Source: Marinospirillum sp. (GTDB lineage Bacteria; Pseudomonadota; Gammaproteobacteria; Pseudomonadales; Halomonadaceae). From it: a stretch of DNA of 17,100 bases. The translations under genes were made by a program, and so were the position numbers. The stretch covers positions 1-17,100 of the forward strand of contig NZ_JACUUA010000063.1 in the NCBI RefSeq assembly GCF_014859565.1, read 5' to 3'. The notes below the pieces were generated by a model. The model made no database searches, was not told the DNA's origin, and worked only from the letters and a program-made list of their open reading frames with translations. Position 1 is the stretch's first letter, and every line of letters starts with the position of its first letter. Shown here piece by piece: positions 6,849-15,232 of this stretch.

Positions 6849-9800
6849 ATGGAAACACTTAAGTTAAAGCGATTCGCTCAATATGCCCGCCGCAGCCTGA
6901 TTGAACAGGTTCGCAGCAAGTTAGAGCGGGTGTTAAACAATGAAAGCACCGCCCGCCGCGAGCGCCCAACAGCAGTAAAAAAACTGGAAGAAGCCATCCA
7001 GCACAGCAATAAAGAGCAACTGATCGAGCGGGTGGCCTACATCTGGTTCAACCGCTTTTGCGCCCTGCGTTTTATGGATGTAAACCGCTATAACCGCGTG
7101 AATCTTGTCTCACCTGCCGACCCTGGACAATTCCAGCCAGAGCTACTGGCCGAAGCCAAGATGGGGCATATTGATGAAGACCTAGTACCAGAGAGCACCC
7201 GTCAGCAGGTGTTTGCATTGCTTGATGGCAAAGCCCCCAGCCATGATCCGCAGGGCGAAGCTTACCGCCTGCTGGTGGTGGCCGCCTGCAACCACTGGAA
7301 CAAGGCGATGCCGTTTTTGTTTCAGTACATTGATGACTACACCGAACTGCTGATGCCCGACGACCTGCTCTCGGGCAACTCCATTCTTGCCTACACCCGC
7401 GAGGCGATGACCCCGGATGCCTGCGTGGATGTCGAGGTCATTGGTTGGCTCTACCAGTTTTATATTGCCGAGAAAAAAGACGCCGTGTTCGACGGCCTGA
7501 AAAAAAACCAGAAAATCACGCCCGAAAACATCCCGGCTGCCACCCAGTTGTTTACCCCGCACTGGATCGTGCGCTACCTGGTAGAAAACTCCCTCGGTCG
7601 CCTGTGGTTACTGAACCGCCCGAACTCGAAGCTGGTCGAGCAGATGGAGTACTATATTGCTCCCGCGCAGCCGGAAACCGACTTTTTAAACATCAGCAGC
7701 CCGGAAGAAATCAAAATCTGCGACCCAGCCTGCGGCTCCGGCCACATGCTCACCTATGCCTTTGATTTGCTCTATGCCATCTACGAGGAAGAAGGCTACG
7801 AACCCGCCGAGATTCCCGAAAAAATCCTCACCCACAACCTTTACGGCATCGAGATCGACGAACGTGCCGGAGAGCTGGCGGCCTTTGCCTTGATCATGAA
7901 AGCAGCGGCGCAATACAAAGGAGCCAGACAACGGCGGTTCTTCAACAAGGGCATCAAGCCGAATATTTGTGTACTGGAAAAGGTGTCTTTCCACACTGAT
8001 GAGTTGAAGGAATACATGGATTTTGTTGGGCGCGACCTATTCACCGCGCCGCTGCAAACCACCCTTCAGCAATTTGAAGAGGCCGACAACTTCGGCTCGC
8101 TGATCCGCCCGGATGCCACCGACGTGGAGGAAATACGCCGAACGCTGGAAGCTAAAGATGTTTCCGGGCAGTTGTTCCTGAGTGACATGCACCAAAGAGC
8201 GCTGCAAGCCCTGCGGCAGGCCGATTACCTCAGCCCCAAATACCATGTGGTGATTGCGAATCCGCCGTATATGGGGGGTAAAAGCATGAGTGGCCGATTG
8301 GCGGCTTGGCTAAAAGATAATTACCCAGATGTAAAGTCCGACCTGTTCTCAGCCTTTATCGTTCGCAATGCAGAGCTGGCGATTCATAAGGGTCAGCTTG
8401 GCTTTATGTCCCCCTTTGTCTGGATGTTCATCTCATCATATGAAAAGTTGCGTAGCTTTCTGATCAATCAAAAAACAATTACTTCATTGGTGCAGCTTGA
8501 GTATTCAGGATTTGAAGGTGCAACGGTGCCAATTTGTACTTTTACTGTTGAAAACGCTCACCATCCTGAATTCAAAGGCGGGTATGTGCGTCTATCCGAT
8601 TTTCGTGGTTCAGTAAATCAAGCCCCGAAAACATTGGAAGCCATCAAAAATCATAATTGCGGCTGGTTTTACCGCGCTTCCGCTTCTGATTTTTTAAAAA
8701 TATCTGGGAGTCCAATTGCCTATTGGATAAGCGAACGTATTAGAAAGCTATTCGCTCAGTGTAAAAGTCTAGGCGAAGTCGGCACCCCAAGACTGGGTAT
8801 GGCTACTGGAAACAATGATATTTATGTTCGGAATTGGCCTGAAGTGTCAATTGAATATGTAGGCTTAGGGTGCCAATCAAGACTGCTTGCGCAAAAGTCA
8901 TCCAAGAAGTGGTTTCCTTACAATAAGGGCGGACCATTTAGGCGATGGTACGGAAATAACGACAATCTAGTTAATTGGGAAAATGATGGTGACGCATTGC
9001 AGAATACATTGCATCCATCAGGAAATCGTGTATGGGCTCACAATTTCAATCTTGACTATATATTCAAACCCTGCCTAACATTTACGGCAACAAGCTCATC
9101 ATATTTCGGTATTCGGTATTCCAATGAAGGTTTTTTGTTTGACAACAAAGGCTCATCTTATTTTACGGAAACGAAAAATCTACTGCCTATTCTTGGATTT
9201 CTTGCTTCCAAACCGGCCACGCAAATATTGAAGGCTATTAATCCAACTATAGAATTTCAGCCCGGTAACATTTCTGTCTTGCCGTTTGCCGAGGATGTGG
9301 TTTCCACAAACACAAATGAACGAATATCTAAGATAGTTGGAATATCAAAGGAAGACTGGGACGCTTACGAAACCTCATGGGACTTCACTACCCTGCCGCT
9401 GCTAAATCCCAACTACCGTCAGCCAACGCTGAAGGCCACCTACCAGAAGCTCCGCGCCCACTGGCGGGAGATGACGCTGGAGATGCAGCGGCTGGAGCAA
9501 GAGAACAACCGCATCTTTATTGATGCCTACGGCCTGCAAGATGAGCTGACGCCCGAGGTGCCACTGAAGGAAATCACCCTGACTTGCAACCCGCATTACC
9601 GCTACGGCGGCGACAAGAGCGAGGAGGAGTTGGAGGCGCTGCTGCTGGCCGACACCCTGCGCGAGTTGGTGAGTTATGCGGTCGGCTGCATGTTTGGTCG
9701 TTATGCACTGGACAAGCCGGGGCTGATCCTCGCCAATCAGGGTGAGACCATCGAGGACTACCTGAAGCAGTTGCCTGAGCCGAGTTTTATGCCGGATGCA

Positions 9801-10412
9801 GATAATGTGATTCCGATGCTGGATGGCGACTGGTTTACCGACGACATCACTGAGCGTTTCCGCCAGTTCCTGCGCGTGGCTTTGGGTGAGGCGCACTACG
9901 AAGAAAACCTGCGGTTCGTTGAGCAAGGGCTGAACCTCAAGGGCAAGCGCAATTATGGCATCCGCGATTATTTTCTGGGCGAGTTCTATGCAGACCATGT
10001 GAAACGCTACAAAAAACGCCCCATCTACTGGCTGTTCTCCAGTGGCTCAGGCAAATCCGGGAGCAGCTTCAACGCGCTGATTTATATGCACCGCTACCGC
10101 GCAGACACCGCCAGTGTGGTACTCAACGACTACCTGCGTGAATTCCGCACCAAACTCACTGCCCACAAGAGCCAACTGGAAGCCGTCAGTATCAGCGCCA
10201 GCGCCACCCCGGCAGAAAAAACCAAAGCACTCAAGGAAATCGAAAAAACCAGTAAAATGATCCTTGAGCTGGAAGACTACGAACGCGAAGTGCTTTACCC
10301 CTTGGCGACGGAACAAATCGAGATTGATCTCGACGACGGTGTCAAGGCCAACTACCCCAAGCTCGGCACAGCCCTGAAGAAGATCGTCGGCCTGGATGCG
10401 AAAGAGGATTAA
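6849..10412 (+). CDS. pglX: BREX adenine-specific DNA methyltransferase PglX
   Basis: PglX transfers a methyl group from S-adenosylmethionine to N6 of one adenine in a short asymmetric site, marking host DNA and setting BREX specificity. Counting from ATG 6849 (METLKLKRFAQYARRSL) it has 1187 aa, the usual length. An in-frame GTG at 6798 would add 17 residues inside the upstream gene and is not needed by the family; the ribosome binding site of ATG 6849 is weak. Motif I is DPACGSGHM from D292, followed by NLYGIEIDERAGELAAFAL; the catalytic NPPY is residues 471-474. Residues of roughly 520-840 form the likely target-recognition part and are encoded by AT-rich DNA unlike both flanks. The C-terminal region contains a YWLFSSGSGKSG stretch in the conserved WLFSSG block, which is not a Walker A. 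The YhcG-like gene follows after 3 bases. Confidence 0.95.
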   Translation: METLKLKRFAQYARRSLIEQVRSKLERVLNNESTARRERPTAVKKLEEAIQHSNKEQLIERVAYIWFNRFCALRFMDVNRYNRVNLVSPADPGQFQPELLAEAKMGHIDEDLVPESTRQQVFALLDGKAPSHDPQGEAYRLLVVAACNHWNKAMPFLFQYIDDYTELLMPDDLLSGNSILAYTREAMTPDACVDVEVIGWLYQFYIAEKKDAVFDGLKKNQKITPENIPAATQLFTPHWIVRYLVENSLGRLWLLNRPNSKLVEQMEYYIAPAQPETDFLNISSPEEIKICDPACGSGHMLTYAFDLLYAIYEEEGYEPAEIPEKILTHNLYGIEIDERAGELAAFALIMKAAAQYKGARQRRFFNKGIKPNICVLEKVSFHTDELKEYMDFVGRDLFTAPLQTTLQQFEEADNFGSLIRPDATDVEEIRRTLEAKDVSGQLFLSDMHQRALQALRQADYLSPKYHVVIANPPYMGGKSMSGRLAAWLKDNYPDVKSDLFSAFIVRNAELAIHKGQLGFMSPFVWMFISSYEKLRSFLINQKTITSLVQLEYSGFEGATVPICTFTVENAHHPEFKGGYVRLSDFRGSVNQAPKTLEAIKNHNCGWFYRASASDFLKISGSPIAYWISERIRKLFAQCKSLGEVGTPRLGMATGNNDIYVRNWPEVSIEYVGLGCQSRLLAQKSSKKWFPYNKGGPFRRWYGNNDNLVNWENDGDALQNTLHPSGNRVWAHNFNLDYIFKPCLTFTATSSSYFGIRYSNEGFLFDNKGSSYFTETKNLLPILGFLASKPATQILKAINPTIEFQPGNISVLPFAEDVVSTNTNERISKIVGISKEDWDAYETSWDFTTLPLLNPNYRQPTLKATYQKLRAHWREMTLEMQRLEQENNRIFIDAYGLQDELTPEVPLKEITLTCNPHYRYGGDKSEEELEALLLADTLRELVSYAVGCMFGRYALDKPGLILANQGETIEDYLKQLPEPSFMPDADNVIPMLDGDWFTDDITERFRQFLRVALGEAHYEENLRFVEQGLNLKGKRNYGIRDYFLGEFYADHVKRYKKRPIYWLFSSGSGKSGSSFNALIYMHRYRADTASVVLNDYLREFRTKLTAHKSQLEAVSISASATPAEKTKALKEIEKTSKMILELEDYEREVLYPLATEQIEIDLDDGVKANYPKLGTALKKIVGLDAKED
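8400..9360 (+). other. AT-rich core of pglX, presumed target-recognition region
   Basis: Composition changes sharply inside pglX. Sample 60-base blocks at 8461 and 9301 hold 21 G+C each (35%), and blocks at 8701 and 9061 hold about 26 and 23. By contrast the block at 9601 holds 42 (70%) and the catalytic part near 7741 about 30. The segment starts soon after the NPPY motif and ends near codon 837. In PglX and type IIL/type I enzymes this part carries DNA-site recognition, so replacement by recombination is the simplest reading. Confidence 0.6.
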
Positions 10413-10415
10413 CGC

Positions 10416-11483
10416 ATGAAATCGTCTAGGCTCATCGCCAATACCGACTACGCAAACTGGTTAAAGCAGATCAAGCAGCGAATTCATTCCGTGCGAATGA
10501 AGGTTGCGTTGGCAGCGAACGGTGAGCTGATCCGGTTTTATTGGGAGTTGGGATCGCAAATTGCCGATAAGCAGACCCACAGTCAGTGGGGCGATAAACT
10601 CATCCCACAGCTGTCAAGGGATCTGAACAAAGCCTTTCCAGATATGAGAGGACTATCAACCTCCAACCTCAAGTATTGTCTACGTTTTTTTCAGTTTTAC
10701 GCCGACACCCACGCTAAGACGGAATTTGGTCAACAGCCTGTTGACCAAATTCCGTGGGGGCACAATATCCTGATCTTTACCAAGTGTAGCAGTGTCGCTG
10801 AGGCGGCTTTCTATATTGCGCAGACTATCGAGCAGGGCTGGAGCCGCGATGTTCTGGCGCTACAGATCAAATCTAAACTGTACGACCGGGCGGGCAAGGC
10901 AGTGACCAATTTTTCCCATACCTTGCCTGCTCCGCAATCCGATCTCGCACAGCAGACGCTGAAAGATCCGTACACCTTCGATTTCATGTCCATGACGGTG
11001 CCTTACAACGAGCGGGATGTGGAGCGGCAGCTCACCCAACACATCACCCAATTTCTGCTGGAGCTGGGCAAGGGTTTTGCCTTCATCGGGCGTCAGTACC
11101 ATCTTGAAATCGCAGGAAACGACTACTACATCGATCTGCTCTTCTATCACGTTACGTTGAAATGCTATGTGGTTGTTGAGCTCAAAAACCGCAAATTCAC
11201 CCCCGAATACGCCGGCAAGCTCAATTTCTACCTATCGGCGGTAGACAGCCTGCTCAAGCGCGACGACGACCAACCCACCATCGGCCTGCTGTTATGCCGC
11301 GACAAGAATAATATCGAGGTGGAGTTTGCCCTGCGCGACATGAACAAGCCGATGGGGGTGAGTGAATATACTCTCCTCGAAACCTTACCAGACAACCTGA
11401 AGGGAGCACTGCCGACGGTGGAGGAGATTGAGCAGGATTTGCAGCAATTGCAGGCACAAGATGAACCGGAGGGTGAATCTTGA
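10416..11483 (+). CDS. YhcG-type PD-(D/E)XK nuclease family protein (DUF1016)
   Basis: This 355-aa protein resembles the DUF1016/YhcG family: an N-terminal helical DUF1016_N part (residues about 10-170, with LIRFYWELGSQIADKQ and the QIPWGHNI motif) and a C-terminal PD-(D/E)XK nuclease-like domain. The catalytic core is YYIDLLFYH with D240, then VVVELKNRKF with E255 and K257, followed by PEYAGKLNFYLSAVD, the family's conserved Gln/Lys helix position. Members occur in restriction-modification and BREX loci, but their substrate is not well defined. It begins 3 bases after pglX, with AGAGGA as ribosome binding site, and overlaps the Shedu gene by four bases (TTGA). A perfect 17-bp palindrome lies in codons 102-113. 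A nuclease role here is inferred from motif and context. Confidence 0.88.
   Translation: MKSSRLIANTDYANWLKQIKQRIHSVRMKVALAANGELIRFYWELGSQIADKQTHSQWGDKLIPQLSRDLNKAFPDMRGLSTSNLKYCLRFFQFYADTHAKTEFGQQPVDQIPWGHNILIFTKCSSVAEAAFYIAQTIEQGWSRDVLALQIKSKLYDRAGKAVTNFSHTLPAPQSDLAQQTLKDPYTFDFMSMTVPYNERDVERQLTQHITQFLLELGKGFAFIGRQYHLEIAGNDYYIDLLFYHVTLKCYVVVELKNRKFTPEYAGKLNFYLSAVDSLLKRDDDQPTIGLLLCRDKNNIEVEFALRDMNKPMGVSEYTLLETLPDNLKGALPTVEEIEQDLQQLQAQDEPEGES
10719..10755. repeat. Perfect 17-bp palindrome with 3-base loop, inside a gene
   Basis: ACGGAATTTGGTCAACA (10719-10735) is followed by GCC (10736-10738) and its exact reverse complement TGTTGACCAAATTCCGT (10739-10755). It codes for TEFGQ-Q-P-VDQIP within the YhcG-like protein, just before the conserved PWGHN. 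In mRNA it would form a strong hairpin; in DNA it could be a cruciform or a dimeric protein site. No T-run follows, so an intrinsic terminator is unlikely. Confidence 0.9.
11468..11473 (+). promoter_or_regulatory. Strong ribosome binding site for the TTG start of the Shedu gene
   Basis: GGAGGG lies 6 bases before TTG 11480. It supports the rare TTG as the true start, overlapping the upstream stop codon by four bases (TTGA); the reading MIRLSKQNSQ then gives a full-length protein. Confidence 0.7.
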
Positions 11484-12694
11484 TCCGGCTTTCCAAACAG
11501 AATAGCCAGCTGTTACTGACTTATCAGGCTGACCGCTTCAATGATGCGCGGTGGCTCGATGACAAGCTGCAAGAAGATGGTGAAGTGACCCTGCGCCGTA
11601 CTTTTACTTTTACATCCGCTGATTTGCTTGTCCAACAAGAACCATCTGATGATGAGCGTGTGTTTCTACTGGGTGTTTTAGAAGGCGGCTACTACAAAAT
11701 CGGCAAGGATATTCTTGGCATAAAGCACGACCTCTTGCTTGACGGCGACATGGAGATTGAGCCGAAGTCGTTCATTGCACAACGGGACATTTCTGTATTT
11801 CGTAAGATCGACGATCTGATTGACGAGCCCATTGTCGTGGGGGGCAATGAAGAAAGCGCCGTTCCGCTGGACGATTTTGAACTGTTGCTGAAAACATTCC
11901 CTACTAGCACGGAGTTGACCCACTACGCCAGAACCCGCATCGCTCGGGTACTCAAAGACTATTTCGGGACAATCTCGGATGCCGAGGGGAAATTAAATCA
12001 GTACTTGAATCGCAAGAATAAACTGCCTGCCCAATCCCGTGAGAGCATTGTTTCGAACTTCGAAGTGCAAAAGTTCGAGTATGTTCATTTTGAGCTGGAA
12101 GCGATGCTGTCCGAAGTTGACAGCTACTCTGAAAAGGATTGGCAAAAAAAGATATTAGCCCTGCTGTTATTTGTTTTCCCCAAGTACGTTGCCGTGCTTG
12201 AGAATGTTCACATCAAGGATTTTTACTCGAATCAATCCAAAGCCACCGACCGATACATCGACCTGATGCTGGTCGATGCCAACGGCAGTATCGACATCAT
12301 CGAGGTCAAAAAGCCGTTTTCGAAAGCGTTGGTATCCCACCACAAATACCGTGACAACCATACCCCAAGAAAAGAGCTGGCCGGGTCGGTGATGCAGGCC
12401 GAGAAGTATCTGTTTCACCTCAATAAATGGGGCCACGCAGGTGAACAGGAAATCTACAACAAGCGCAAAGCCGAACTTCCCGCAGGAATCGAGCTGAAGA
12501 TCACCAACCCAAAGGCAATGATCCTGCTCGGGCGCGACAACGACTTTGTTGGTCAGCAGCGTTTCGACTTTGAAATCATTCGGCGCAAATACGCCAACAT
12601 GCTCGACATCATGACCTACGATGATCTGTTACGTCGGGTATCAAACATCATCGAAATGATGAAGCGCCAAAGTTCATCAGGGAGTACTACATGA
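11480..12694 (+). CDS. sduA: Shedu anti-phage nuclease SduA (DUF4263)
   Basis: Shedu is a single-gene anti-phage system whose SduA protein has a PD-(D/E)XK nuclease domain and a variable N-terminal domain that gates it. The 404-aa product has an N-terminal region without clear motifs (about 1-230) and a C-terminal DUF4263 domain: YIDLMLVDANGSIDIIEVKKP with D261 and E275-x-K277, then YRDNHTPRKELAGSVMQAEKY, a family-typical conserved helix, the MILLGRDNDF strand, and the closing DIMTYDDLLRRV. These match the family order closely. The TTG start at 11480 overlaps the YhcG-like gene and the ATGA at 12691 overlaps pglZ, so it is translated as part of the BREX operon. Whether it acts alone or depends on BREX methylation cannot be told from sequence. 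Confidence 0.87.
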   Translation: MIRLSKQNSQLLLTYQADRFNDARWLDDKLQEDGEVTLRRTFTFTSADLLVQQEPSDDERVFLLGVLEGGYYKIGKDILGIKHDLLLDGDMEIEPKSFIAQRDISVFRKIDDLIDEPIVVGGNEESAVPLDDFELLLKTFPTSTELTHYARTRIARVLKDYFGTISDAEGKLNQYLNRKNKLPAQSRESIVSNFEVQKFEYVHFELEAMLSEVDSYSEKDWQKKILALLLFVFPKYVAVLENVHIKDFYSNQSKATDRYIDLMLVDANGSIDIIEVKKPFSKALVSHHKYRDNHTPRKELAGSVMQAEKYLFHLNKWGHAGEQEIYNKRKAELPAGIELKITNPKAMILLGRDNDFVGQQRFDFEIIRRKYANMLDIMTYDDLLRRVSNIIEMMKRQSSSGSTT

Positions 12695-15204
12695 ACGACC
12701 GCATAGCTCAGGCTCTGACCAAACTCTTTGACCGACATCGGATTGTTTTCTGGTACGACGCCAGGCAGGATTTGCGAGCAGATTATGAAGCACTGGAGCT
12801 GCCGGGTGTGGAGAAGCTGGAGCTGCTTAACAATGAGTACGGCATTAAGTACCGCATACTGCGCCTACAGCCAGAGCAGAAGTTTTTGCTCTACCGTGAG
12901 GGTGCTCAACCTGCTGATCTGGATAACTGGCTGCTGGATGTGCAGCTGGCTCAGGGTGAATTTCGCACGGATCAGGTGGCGATCTGGCTGGCTGAGCTGG
13001 AACTTGGGTTGGAGTTTACTGAGCTGGTTAAAGGCCATGTTGAGTTTTTTCAGGCAATAAAACGCAAGGATGCCCTGAAGAGGCTATTAAAAGCCGATGA
13101 CACCGCCGCACAGATACGCCTGAAGATGCTGGCGGTGTGTACGGGTAGTGAACCGCGCATGGATGCAGTGCTGGAAAACCTGCTTCAGGAGCTGGCAGAA
13201 AACCGTGAAGAGAAGTGTCGATTGCTTGAGCGCTGTCGCCTGGAGAGCTTTTTTTGGGAGCAGATGACACGCTGTTATGGCTATCAGTCCGACGAGCCGA
13301 GTATCCGTGATTTTGCCATCGAGCTATTTAAGTCTTGTTATGCGATGACTGCTGGCGGTAGGGATACGGATGAATCAGTGAGGTTGAGCGGTGATGCGCT
13401 GGTGTTTCTGAAACGCTGGAAGGATAGCCGTCAATTCGAAGAAGGTTTTGAAGCCCTTTCAGGGGAGTGCGCCGAGGTGCTCGGCATTGAGCAGGATCTG
13501 ACTAAACGGGATTTCCGCGAGCTGGTGGAGTTGGATTATTTCCGCCTGATTGATCAGAAGATTGTCAGTGATCTGGTTCGAGCGGTGGCAGCTCGCACGG
13601 TCTCCAGCGGCGATGTGGCGATCTGGGTGCGGCAGCGGCGGCAAGGCCACTGGTATAAACAATACCACCACCTGTACGAAGCGGTTGATTTTGCCGCCCA
13701 GTTCATCCAAATGCTGGGTGAGGTCAAACTGGATATGACCAGTTTGGCAGAGGGTGTGCAGCGGTATAGTCATAGCTGGTATCGTCTGGATCAGCTGTAT
13801 CGCAAATTTACCTATCATGTCCGCATGTCGAATCAGGCGTCTTTGATGGGCAGTTTGACCGATCAGATCGAAAACCTTTATTCCAACACCTACTTGCTCA
13901 AGCTAGGTGATCATTTCCAGACCTTTGTTGATAGGGCTTCTCGTTGGGATGCCTTTCCCGTAGGTTGTCAGAAGGATTTTTTTGAGCATTGGGTTCAGCC
14001 GTTCTTGCGTAAGGATAAGAAGGTTTGTGTCATTATTTCTGATGCCATGCGTTATGAAATCGGTGAAGAGCTGCTTGGTCTGGTTCGCCAGGAAGATCGC
14101 TACGCGGCTGAGTTGGAGCCGCTGCTTTCGATGCTGCCCAGCTACACCCAGTTGGGTATGGCGGCACTGCTGCCCAATAAAGCGCTTGCGATTGCTGATA
14201 ATGAAACGGGCACCGTGCTTGTAGATGACCAAAGCTCTCAGGGTACGGCAAATCGCAGTAAAATCCTGCAAAAAGCCCTCCATGGTCGAGGCACAGCAAT
14301 AACGGCAGAAGGCTTGATGCAGTTGGATCGAGATGCCAGCCGTGAGCTACTGAAGCATAACGATGTGCTGTACATTTACCATAATCGCATCGACCACACA
14401 GGCGATAAAATGCATTCCGAGGGACAGGCGTTTGAGGCGGCAGAACACACCTTGGAAGACATCATCAGGCTGATTAAGAAGCTGACCGCAGCCAATGCTA
14501 ACAACATTCTAGTCACTGCCGATCATGGTTTTATCTACCAGCATCGTGCTCTGGAGGAGAGTGATTTCTCAAGTGTGGATGCCAAAGGCGAGGTGATCTT
14601 GTACCGGGATCGACGTTTTGTACTTGGAAAAGGGCTTAGCGATGCATCCAGCTTGTGCAAGTTCACACCAGAGCAACTGGGCCTTGTTGGTGAAGTGGAG
14701 GTGCAGCTTCCTAAGTCGATTAACCGTCTTCGCTTAAAAGGCTCTGGAAGTCGGTTTGTGCATGGTGGAGCAGCACTGCAAGAGGTGGTGATACCCGTAC
14801 TCAAAATCAACAAAAAGCGCCAGAGCGACGTGACCTCTGTTGAGGTCGATATACTGCGTGGCGCCAGCTCAGTGATCACCTCTGGGCAGCTGGCTGTAAC
14901 CCTGTACCAATCTGGGTCGGTGACTGACAAGATCCAGCCCCGTGTGTTGCGGGCAGGTATCTACACCGAGACCGGTGAACTGATCTCCGACTGTCATGAC
15001 CTGACTTTTGATCTGACCTCGGATAATCCCAGAGAGCGTGAGCTGCAAGTGCGCTTTGTATTAACCCGTAAAGCCGATGATGCCAATGGGCAGGAAGTCG
15101 CACTGCGACTGGAAGAAAAACATGCCGGAACTTCACATTACAAGGAATACAAGTCACTCAGGTATATGATGCGACGATCATTTACCAGTGATTTTGATTT
15201 CTAA
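12691..15204 (+). CDS. pglZ: BREX-1 PglZ (alkaline phosphatase-fold protein)
   Basis: PglZ is a core BREX protein with an alkaline-phosphatase-superfamily domain; some homologues show metal-dependent phosphodiesterase/nuclease activity, but its job in BREX is not settled. The 837-aa length suits the type 1 (type A) group. The N-terminal half is helical (FDRHRIVFWYDARQDLRADY start is typical). The metal-binding phosphatase motifs are VCVIISDAMRYEIGEE with D451, YHNRIDHTGDK with D568-H569, and ILVTADHGFIYQH with D611-H612. The C-terminal 200 residues are beta-rich. ATG 12691 overlaps the Shedu stop by four bases, with AGGGAG at 12679-12684 as ribosome binding site. A 28-base gap leads to brxL. 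Confidence 0.94.
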   Translation: MNDRIAQALTKLFDRHRIVFWYDARQDLRADYEALELPGVEKLELLNNEYGIKYRILRLQPEQKFLLYREGAQPADLDNWLLDVQLAQGEFRTDQVAIWLAELELGLEFTELVKGHVEFFQAIKRKDALKRLLKADDTAAQIRLKMLAVCTGSEPRMDAVLENLLQELAENREEKCRLLERCRLESFFWEQMTRCYGYQSDEPSIRDFAIELFKSCYAMTAGGRDTDESVRLSGDALVFLKRWKDSRQFEEGFEALSGECAEVLGIEQDLTKRDFRELVELDYFRLIDQKIVSDLVRAVAARTVSSGDVAIWVRQRRQGHWYKQYHHLYEAVDFAAQFIQMLGEVKLDMTSLAEGVQRYSHSWYRLDQLYRKFTYHVRMSNQASLMGSLTDQIENLYSNTYLLKLGDHFQTFVDRASRWDAFPVGCQKDFFEHWVQPFLRKDKKVCVIISDAMRYEIGEELLGLVRQEDRYAAELEPLLSMLPSYTQLGMAALLPNKALAIADNETGTVLVDDQSSQGTANRSKILQKALHGRGTAITAEGLMQLDRDASRELLKHNDVLYIYHNRIDHTGDKMHSEGQAFEAAEHTLEDIIRLIKKLTAANANNILVTADHGFIYQHRALEESDFSSVDAKGEVILYRDRRFVLGKGLSDASSLCKFTPEQLGLVGEVEVQLPKSINRLRLKGSGSRFVHGGAALQEVVIPVLKINKKRQSDVTSVEVDILRGASSVITSGQLAVTLYQSGSVTDKIQPRVLRAGIYTETGELISDCHDLTFDLTSDNPRERELQVRFVLTRKADDANGQEVALRLEEKHAGTSHYKEYKSLRYMMRRSFTSDFDF

Positions 15205-15219
15205 GACAAGGACTTTTAA

Positions 15220-15225
15220 GAGGGA
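15220..15225 (+). promoter_or_regulatory. Ribosome binding site that sets the brxL GTG start
   Basis: GAGGGA lies 7 bases before GTG 15233. The reading from there, MSELDQKINTHFPGMVVRKD, matches the conserved BrxL N-terminus. Confidence 0.65.
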
Positions 15226-15232
15226 ATAAGCA

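Noticed and set aside
9402..9998. 198-codon open frame on the - strand inside pglX
   Set aside because: It lies opposite a G+C-rich part of pglX, where antisense stops are rare by codon bias. No domain or ribosome binding site is evident.
10020..10070. GSGKSG in PglX as a possible P-loop
   Set aside because: It lacks the glycine required in GxxxxGK(S/T) and falls within the conserved WLFSSG...HRY block of PglX proteins.
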